Made by a program: the position numbers and the translations under genes. From an uncultured Succinatimonas sp. (lineage in GTDB: Bacteria; Pseudomonadota; Gammaproteobacteria; Enterobacterales; Succinivibrionaceae): a DNA stretch of 5,758 bases. The stretch lies in the NCBI GenBank assembly GCA_937880335.1, contig CALFLJ010000213.1:1-5758 (forward strand), written 5' to 3'. Position 1 is the stretch's first letter, and each line of letters opens with the position of its first letter. The notes below the pieces were generated by a model that saw nothing but the letters and a program-made list of their open reading frames with translations, had not been told where the DNA came from and searched no databases. Positions 1 to 4,117 of this stretch are shown in pieces.

Positions 1-685
1 TTGCTCCAAACTCGATGGCCATATTAGACAAAGTCATACGACCTTCCATGGAAAGATCTCGTACTGCCTCACCTGCAAATTCCACGGCGTAACCTGTGCC
101 ACCTGCTGTTGTAAGTTTGGCAATAATAGCTAAGATAAGATCTTTTGCATAACAGCCTTTGGCAAGCTTACCTGTGCACTCAATCTTCATGGTCTTAAAA
201 CGGCCTTGTTTTAAGGTTTGAGTGGCCATTACATGCTCGACCTCGGATGTGCCAATACCAAAGGCTAAGGCACCAAATGCACCGTGAGTTGCAGTATGCG
301 AGTCGCCACAAACTAAGGTTGTGCCAGGTAGGGTAAAGCCTGTCTGTGGTCCTACAATGTGTACAATTCCCTGGTTTTCATCGCCAAATCCGAAGAATCT
401 AATACCGAATTTTTTGGTATTGGCCATTAAAGCTTTGATCTGCTCCTGAGCCATAGGGGAGCATGCTTCGATGGTTTGTTCTTTGGTCGAAATATCATGA
501 TCCATTGTTGCCAAATGCAAATCAGGTCGGCGTACTTTTCTCCCTGCAACCTCAAGGCCTGAGAAGGCCTGAGGTGATGTTACCTCGTGAACTAATTGTC
601 TATCAATAAAAAGGGTCGGCAGTTCACCTTCTTGTTGGAAGACTATGTGACTGTCATAAACCTTTTGGTATAACGTTTTTCCCAT
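1..685 (-). CDS. leuC: 3-isopropylmalate dehydratase large subunit, N-terminal part (runs off left edge)
   Basis: Large subunit of isopropylmalate isomerase, an aconitase-family [4Fe-4S] enzyme that with LeuD interconverts 2- and 3-isopropylmalate in cytosolic leucine synthesis. I translated 228 codons from the ATG at 685-683; the protein begins MGKTLYQKVYDSH and continues with the family blocks IDRQLVHEVTSPQAF, ATMDHDIST, QGIVHIVGP, VCGDSHTATHGAFGALAFG, GIGTSEVEHV and DLSMEGRMTLSNMAIEFGA. These align almost without gaps to the first half of E. coli LeuC (about 466 residues). The cysteines that hold the iron-sulfur cluster lie in the missing C-terminal half and cannot be checked. The start is preceded by a weak AGGT (692-695) six bases upstream. 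The gene follows leuB after 31 bases with no terminator, so it is the third gene of the leuABC(D) operon. The reading frame is intact up to the edge. Confidence 0.97.
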   Translation of the reverse strand, partial: MGKTLYQKVYDSHIVFQQEGELPTLFIDRQLVHEVTSPQAFSGLEVAGRKVRRPDLHLATMDHDISTKEQTIEACSPMAQEQIKALMANTKKFGIRFFGFGDENQGIVHIVGPQTGFTLPGTTLVCGDSHTATHGAFGALAFGIGTSEVEHVMATQTLKQGRFKTMKIECTGKLAKGCYAKDLILAIIAKLTTAGGTGYAVEFAGEAVRDLSMEGRMTLSNMAIEFGA

Positions 686-716
686 TTTTCAACCTATTTA
701 TTTAAGGTAATTTAAC

Positions 717-1817
717 TTATGCATTTGCAATGCAGGATGCTATCTTATCGCCCATTTCTGATGTAGATAGAGCAGGTTTATTAGAAGCACCACTTTCCAT
801 AAGATCGCAGGTAAAATAACCCTGTGACAGAACATAGGCTACTGCGTCTTCAATGCATTTTGCAGCCTCATTTTCCTTTAATGAATAACGTAACATTAAA
901 GCTGCAGAAAGAATCTGAGCTAAAGGATTTGCTATGTTCTTTCCTGCAATATCAGGGGCACTTCCACCTGCAGGCTCATATAATCCAAATCCGCCTTCAC
1001 CTAATGATGCAGATGGGAGCATGCCCATAGAACCTGTGATCATGGCACACTCATCAGAGAGAATATCTCCAAACATATTTGAGCAAAGAATAACGTCAAA
1101 TTGTGAAGGGTTCTTCACAAGCTGCATTGTTGCGTTATCTATATAGAGGTGATTTAATTCTACCTCAGGATAATTTTTTGCTACCTCAGTTACTACCTCT
1201 CTCCATAGTACTGAACTTTGGAGTACATTTGATTTATCTATAGAGGTAACTTTTTTCTTTCTTAATAATGCAGCCTCAAAAGCAATTTTAGCGATACGCT
1301 CAATTTCATAACGGTGATAAATTTCAGTATCATAAGCCTTTTCATTTGGGCCTTCACCTTCTCTACCTTTTGGTTGACCAAAGTAGATACCGCCTGTAAG
1401 TTCACGTACGCAGAGCATATCAAAGCCCTTCATAGAAATATCAGCTCTAAGTGGAGAGAGTGCTCCTAAACCTTTGAAAATGCGAGCCGGACGGAAATTG
1501 CAGTACAGACCAAACTGTTTACGCAATGGCAGTAAGGCTCCACTTTCAGGGCGCTTAGCTGTTGGCAGGTGATCCCATTTAGGTCCTCCTACAGAGCCAA
1601 ATAAGATTGCATCGGATGCTTTACATATCTCCATAGTTTCATCAGGTAGAGGGCAACCTTTTGCGTCGATGGCACAGCCACCTGCTAAAGCTTTGGTAAA
1701 TTCAAGTTTAAAACCAAACTTTTCTTGTACTACGTCTAAAACCTTAATAGCCTCTTGCATTACCTCAGGCCCGATACCATCGCCTGCTAAAACTGCAATT
1801 TTATAAGACTTAGCCAT
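717..1817 (-). CDS. leuB: 3-isopropylmalate dehydrogenase
   Basis: NAD-dependent oxidative decarboxylation of 3-isopropylmalate to 2-ketoisocaproate, the last pathway-specific oxidation in leucine synthesis; a cytosolic homodimer in this family. The 366-residue protein is full length (E. coli LeuB is 363). It has the N-terminal GDGIGPE loop (12-18) and the substrate arginines R99, R109 and R138. Y145 in the block RELTGGIYFG and K195 in the block SIDKSNVLQSS are the catalytic pair. The metal-binding aspartates D227, D251 and D255 lie in YIDNATMQL and in the family signature NMFGDILSDECAMITGSMG (247-265). Near the C terminus GFGLYEPAGGSAPDIAGK lines the NAD site. The ATG lies 2 bases after the leuA stop, with a strong AAGGAG (1829-1834) inside the leuA 3' end, 11 bases upstream, which fixes the start and implies coupled translation. 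No truncation or missing key residue. Confidence 0.98.
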   Translation of the reverse strand: MAKSYKIAVLAGDGIGPEVMQEAIKVLDVVQEKFGFKLEFTKALAGGCAIDAKGCPLPDETMEICKASDAILFGSVGGPKWDHLPTAKRPESGALLPLRKQFGLYCNFRPARIFKGLGALSPLRADISMKGFDMLCVRELTGGIYFGQPKGREGEGPNEKAYDTEIYHRYEIERIAKIAFEAALLRKKKVTSIDKSNVLQSSVLWREVVTEVAKNYPEVELNHLYIDNATMQLVKNPSQFDVILCSNMFGDILSDECAMITGSMGMLPSASLGEGGFGLYEPAGGSAPDIAGKNIANPLAQILSAALMLRYSLKENEAAKCIEDAVAYVLSQGYFTCDLMESGASNKPALSTSEMGDKIASCIANA

Positions 1818-1819
1818 GA

Positions 1820-3409
1820 TTATTTATTCTCCTTTTTCTCATTGGCTGATTGTTCGTTTTCCATTTCCTCTTTTTCCTCTTCGATAAGCTTAGCTCTATA
1901 GATACTATTGCAAGCTGAAATCAAAGAGTGGGCAGAGGCTTCAATTACGTCAGTTGAAAGGCCTTTTCCATGGTAGTGACGTCCCTTATAAATAACGTCA
2001 ACATCAACCTGTCCTTGGGCATTCATACCTGAGCCTTTTGCTGAAATTGTGAAATTGTCTAATTCAAATTTAAGGCCTGTAAGTCTTGAAATACAGTTAA
2101 ATACGGCATCAACAGGTCCATTACCTGTACCTGACTCTGTGCGGGTTCGTTTTCCTATCTTAAGTCTTACAGATGCTGTCGGAATGATATGTTTATCACC
2201 TGACATAACACTTAAATTATCTAAGGTAAATTGACTGGCCTCTTCTTGCTCGTGAGAGAGGAAGAGCAAAGCTTCTAAGTCATAATCAAAGACTTGGCCT
2301 TTTTTATCAGCGAGCTTTAGGAAACGTTCATAGATATCATCAAGATTGTATGATTGTTCGCTATAGCCTAATTTGGTTAAAACAGCTTTTATCATATGAC
2401 GACCTGAACGGGCGGTCATATGCATGTTGTTTTCCTTAAAACCAACACTTTGAGGAGTTAGGATTTCGTAGGTGCTCTTATTTTTTAGTACGCCATCCTG
2501 GTGAATGCCTGAACTGTGAGCAAAAGCATTTGAACCTACAATTGCTTTATGAGATGGAACAGGTTCGTTGGTAATACCTGCTACAACCTGACTTGCACGG
2601 GCAATATTTTCGCAGTTAATATTAGTATAAACTCCACCCATGTAATCCTGTCTAAGTTTCATGGCCATAACACATTCCTCAAGGGATGTATTACCGGCAC
2701 GCTCGCCAAGACCATTTACTGTACACTCAATCTGACGAGCACCTTCCATAACTGCGGTCAAACTATTTGCAGTTGCCATGCCAAGGTCATTATGGCAGTG
2801 GACGGAGATACAAGCCTTATCAATATTAGGAACTCTGTTAAACAAAGTTTTTATAATATTTCCAAATTCATACGGTAAGGTATAACCTACTGTATCTGGA
2901 ATATTTACAGTACTAGCTCCTGCATCAATTGCCGCCTCGACCATACGACAGAGATGATCTATTGGTGTTCTTCCGGCATCTTCGCATGAAAATTCTACAT
3001 CATCAGTATAGTTACGGGCGCGCTTCACTGCGCGTACTGCCATCTCAACAATTTCATCAAAAGGTTTGCGCAGTTTTGATTGTGTGTGAATGTCTGAGGT
3101 GGCAATAAAAGTATGGATACGATAATGATCAATACCTTTAAAGGCTTCATAACAGGCGTCGATATCCTTATCTAAGGCGCGTGATAATCCGCAACAGGTC
3201 GCATTTTTTAATGCCATTGCAATTTCTCGGACACTTTGTAAATCACCAGGTGATGAGATAGGGAAACCTGCTTCAATTACGTCTACACCTAATTGTTCAA
3301 GAGTTAGGGCAATTTGTAGTTTTTGTTTTGCTGTTAAAGATTGTTGCAGTGCTTGTTCACCATCTCTTAATGTGGTATCGAAAATTATGACCTTTTTATC
3401 GTCTGCCAT
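1820..3409 (-). CDS. leuA: 2-isopropylmalate synthase
   Basis: First committed step of leucine synthesis: condensation of acetyl-CoA with 2-ketoisovalerate to 2-isopropylmalate. The 529 residues match the long bacterial LeuA class (E. coli 523). The N-terminal catalytic TIM barrel (about 5-270) opens with VIIFDTTLRDGEQ, giving catalytic R15 and metal ligand D16. The other metal ligands are H204 and H206 (HCHND) and N240 (GERAGN). The block FAHSSGIHQDGVLKN at about 295-310 lies in the linker subdomain. The C-terminal regulatory LeuA dimer domain (about 390-510), which binds leucine for feedback inhibition in this family, contains NGNGPVDAVF and SAKGSGMNAQGQVDVDV. A charged tail rich in Glu and Lys (about 510-529) follows. 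AAAGGT (3417-3422) sits 7 bases before the ATG and supports this start. First gene of the leu operon, divergent from the helicase gene. Confidence 0.98.
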   Translation of the reverse strand: MADDKKVIIFDTTLRDGEQALQQSLTAKQKLQIALTLEQLGVDVIEAGFPISSPGDLQSVREIAMALKNATCCGLSRALDKDIDACYEAFKGIDHYRIHTFIATSDIHTQSKLRKPFDEIVEMAVRAVKRARNYTDDVEFSCEDAGRTPIDHLCRMVEAAIDAGASTVNIPDTVGYTLPYEFGNIIKTLFNRVPNIDKACISVHCHNDLGMATANSLTAVMEGARQIECTVNGLGERAGNTSLEECVMAMKLRQDYMGGVYTNINCENIARASQVVAGITNEPVPSHKAIVGSNAFAHSSGIHQDGVLKNKSTYEILTPQSVGFKENNMHMTARSGRHMIKAVLTKLGYSEQSYNLDDIYERFLKLADKKGQVFDYDLEALLFLSHEQEEASQFTLDNLSVMSGDKHIIPTASVRLKIGKRTRTESGTGNGPVDAVFNCISRLTGLKFELDNFTISAKGSGMNAQGQVDVDVIYKGRHYHGKGLSTDVIEASAHSLISACNSIYRAKLIEEEKEEMENEQSANEKKENK

Positions 3410-3482
3410 TTGATATACCTTTATTCTTTAAAAACGTAACAAATTTATTTGATTTGAAACGATGAATTTCTGTCTTTTGCTT

Positions 3483-3510
3483 ATAATAATCCTATGTTTT
3501 TGCAAATCAA
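3483..3510 (-). promoter_or_regulatory. Candidate sigma-70 promoter of the leu operon
   Basis: Read on the minus strand, TTGATT (3510-3505) and TATTAT (3488-3483) are separated by 16 bases, matching the -35 and -10 consensus at 4 of 6 and 5 of 6 positions. The start of transcription would fall near 3476, giving a leader of about 67 nt before the leuA ATG. One copy of the TTTTTGCAAA motif occupies the spacer and another lies just upstream of the -35, so a protein binding them could block or assist polymerase. The leader has only a weak CAAAT/ATTTG hairpin and no upstream ATG. The region is so AT-rich that chance matches are likely. Confidence 0.4.
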
Positions 3511-3643
3511 GTAGTTTTTGCAAAGAGATGATAATAAAAATACTAACTAATTGAAAAGTAATAATATATTCTTTCAAAATATAATGTTTTTGTAAAATTA
3601 CTTATGCTCAATTTTATTGCAAAATACTATATTTTTGCAAAAA
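3496..3643. repeat. Cluster of TTTTTGCAAAA motifs upstream of leuA, probable operator array
   Basis: Clear copies are at 3496-3506 (GTTTTTGCAAA), 3514-3524 (GTTTTTGCAAA), 3586-3597 (GTTTTTGTAAAA), 3615-3624 (TATTGCAAAA) and 3632-3643 (TTTTTGCAAAAA). A degenerate copy, TTCTTTCAAAA, is at 3569-3579. The core TTTTGCAAAA is a perfect palindrome. Taking the central G (or its equivalent) as reference, positions are 3502, 3520, 3574, 3592, 3619 and 3637, so three neighbouring pairs are exactly 18 bases apart and 3520 to 3574 is 54. The copies overlap and extend upstream of the predicted leuA promoter. I do not recognise the binding protein; an Lrp-like or LysR-type regulator of leucine genes is possible but unproven. 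Confidence 0.5.
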
Positions 3644-3651
3644 TAGCCCTG

Positions 3652-3666
3652 ATCTTTTATAAAGAT
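3652..3666. repeat. Short perfect inverted repeat ATCTTT-TAT-AAAGAT
   Basis: Two 6-base arms flank a 3-base centre. There is no U tract or GC-rich stem, so it is not a normal terminator; it could be a protein-binding palindrome or a chance product of AT richness. Its centre is 40 bases from the centre of the next inverted repeat. Confidence 0.3.
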
Positions 3667-3689
3667 AAATCTTATATTTGAGATTACAA

Positions 3690-3708
3690 TAAAGTATTTA
3701 ATACTTTA
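3690..3708. repeat. 19-base perfect inverted repeat, operator-like
   Basis: TAAAGTATTTAATACTTTA has 9-base arms around a single central base. The one-base centre disfavours an RNA hairpin of full length (a 3-base loop leaves 8 pairs) and is more typical of a dimeric DNA-binding protein's site. It lies near the middle of the leuA/helicase divergent region, about 280 bases from leuA. It does not match operator consensus sequences that I know, such as the ArgR, Fur or TyrR boxes. Confidence 0.4.
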
Positions 3709-3922
3709 ACCTTTAGGAGCCATAAACTCTCTTTTATGCCTTTATTTTATTTAAGATTAAATACAAGTTTTTTTGGAGAAATTTGTGATGAGGTATAAAT
3801 TTATGTGAAGAATTGTTTTAATTTAGAGCAGAAAAAAAAACTTTTAAGTTTAAGATTTGTGAATTTTAAGATAATTTTTTATAGAATTTTTTTGCCAAAT
3901 TTATTTATTTTGTCGGCCTTTA

Positions 3923-3938
3923 TGCGATCAAAATCACA
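3923..3938. promoter_or_regulatory. CRP-like binding site
   Basis: TGCGA-N6-TCACA, with inner arms TGCGAT and ATCACA, matches the CRP consensus TGTGA-N6-TCACA at 9 of 10 core positions with correct spacing. The left arm TGCGA is the form known from Sxy-dependent CRP-S sites of gammaproteobacteria. The centre (3930/3931) would be at about -30.5 relative to the start predicted from the downstream TATAAT, overlapping where a -35 would be. This suggests repression rather than class II activation of that promoter. Confidence 0.4.
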
Positions 3939-3948
3939 GTTTATCGTG

Positions 3949-3954
3949 TATAAT
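3949..3954 (+). promoter_or_regulatory. Candidate -10 box of the helicase gene promoter
   Basis: A perfect TATAAT lies on the helicase strand where the composition changes from very AT-rich to gene-like. No good -35 hexamer occurs at 16-18 bases upstream (the 17-base position reads GATCAA), so the promoter may be weak or depend on another factor. Transcription would begin near 3961 and leave a leader of about 157 nt before the start codon. The E. coli deaD transcript also has a long 5' leader. Confidence 0.45.
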
Positions 3955-3988
3955 GAATTGTCTTTAATTGAGGCTGAGGGCGGAAATT

Positions 3989-4011
3989 GGAATCGCGGGT
4001 TATTCGATTCC
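3989..4011 (+). other. Leader hairpin in the predicted helicase mRNA
   Basis: GGAATCG (3989-3995) and CGATTCC (4005-4011) form a perfect 7-bp stem with a 9-base loop, about 30 nt into the predicted leader. There is no following U run, so it is not an intrinsic terminator. Role unknown; it may stabilise the 5' end or take part in folding that affects the start site. Confidence 0.4.
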
Positions 4012-4015
4012 TGTG

Positions 4016-4111
4016 ATGTGGGTATGGGCGAGTTTTCCTTTATTTTTCATCAAACCTTTTAATTTATCTAAGGTGTATTTGCCAAAAGCCTCTACGATAT
4101 TTGTGGAGTAA
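4016..4111 (+). CDS. Possible 31-codon leader ORF ending at the helicase ribosome-binding site
   Basis: An ATG-started frame (MWVWASFPLFFIKPF...) ends with TAA at 4109-4111, directly after the helicase GGAG (4105-4108) and 6 bases before its ATG. The frame is open back to 3968, after an in-frame TAA at 3965. There is no clear Shine-Dalgarno before the ATG, and I recognise no family, so it may be an accident of sequence. The position of the stop is what makes it notable: a ribosome finishing this frame would melt the hairpin over the helicase start site. The peptide is hydrophobic in its first half. Confidence 0.18.
   Translation: MWVWASFPLFFIKPFNLSKVYLPKASTIFVE
4090..4108 (+). promoter_or_regulatory. 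Helicase Shine-Dalgarno held in a hairpin
   Basis: CTCTAC (4090-4095) can pair with GTGGAG (4103-4108), five Watson-Crick pairs plus one G-U, around the 7-base loop GATATTT. The 3' arm contains the Shine-Dalgarno GGAG (4105-4108), which is 9 bases from the ATG at 4118 and decides that start. In the folded form the ribosome-binding site is hidden, so helicase translation may depend on temperature, on helicase activity or on upstream translation. Pairing is read by eye; no folding energy was computed. Confidence 0.4.
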
Positions 4112-4117
4112 TAATAG

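Larger units (their letters stand above)
3410..4117. other. Divergent leuA / deaD intergenic region, about 708 bases, AT-rich
   Basis: No convincing protein gene lies here on either strand. The leuA-proximal half (3410-3640) holds a candidate leuA promoter and the TTTTTGCAAAA repeats. The centre (3640-3900) is extremely AT-rich with two inverted repeats, an A9 run (3832-3840), three copies of TTTAAGAT (3750, 3849, 3865) and only short open frames. From about 3905 the base composition becomes more balanced, and the signals there (CRP-like site, TATAAT, leader hairpins) point to the helicase gene. I saw no tRNA, no CRISPR repeat, no GC-rich hairpin with a U tract, and no leucine-codon-rich attenuator peptide. 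Confidence 0.8.

Noticed and set aside
720..734. Inverted repeat TGCATT-TGC-AATGCA at the 3' end of leuB
   Set aside because: A 6-bp stem with a 3-base loop formed by the codons GCA AAT GCA; too short and lacking a U tract for a terminator, and leuC follows closely.
824..1146. Plus-strand open frames opposite leuB
   Set aside because: They lie wholly antisense within a clearly real leuB, have no convincing ribosome-binding site and resemble no family.
2049..2878. Plus-strand open frames of 61 and 109 codons opposite leuA
   Set aside because: Antisense shadows of leuA, whose own frame shows all catalytic residues.
3438..3455. IHF-like sequence near AATCAAATAAATTTG in the leuA leader
   Set aside because: It fits the WATCAANNNNTTR consensus only with mismatches, which is expected by chance in such AT-rich DNA.
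3736..3798. 20-codon plus-strand frame MPLFYLRLN... after AGGAG at 3715-3719
   Set aside because: The AGGAG is about 16 bases from the ATG, too far for normal use; only three scattered leucine codons and no downstream attenuator structure or target gene on that strand.
3994..4011. tRNA T-arm-like string GGGTTATTCGATTCC
   Set aside because: The loop does not have the GTTCGAATC arrangement paired correctly, and there is no acceptor, D or anticodon arm around it; better explained as the 7-bp leader hairpin.
3805..4062. 85-codon open frame with GTG start on the plus strand
   Set aside because: Its residues (Phe, Ile, Leu, Lys, Asn) follow from AT-rich DNA, it includes an A9 run, and its second half crosses the likely helicase promoter, CRP-like site and leader hairpin. 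No family resemblance was recognised.
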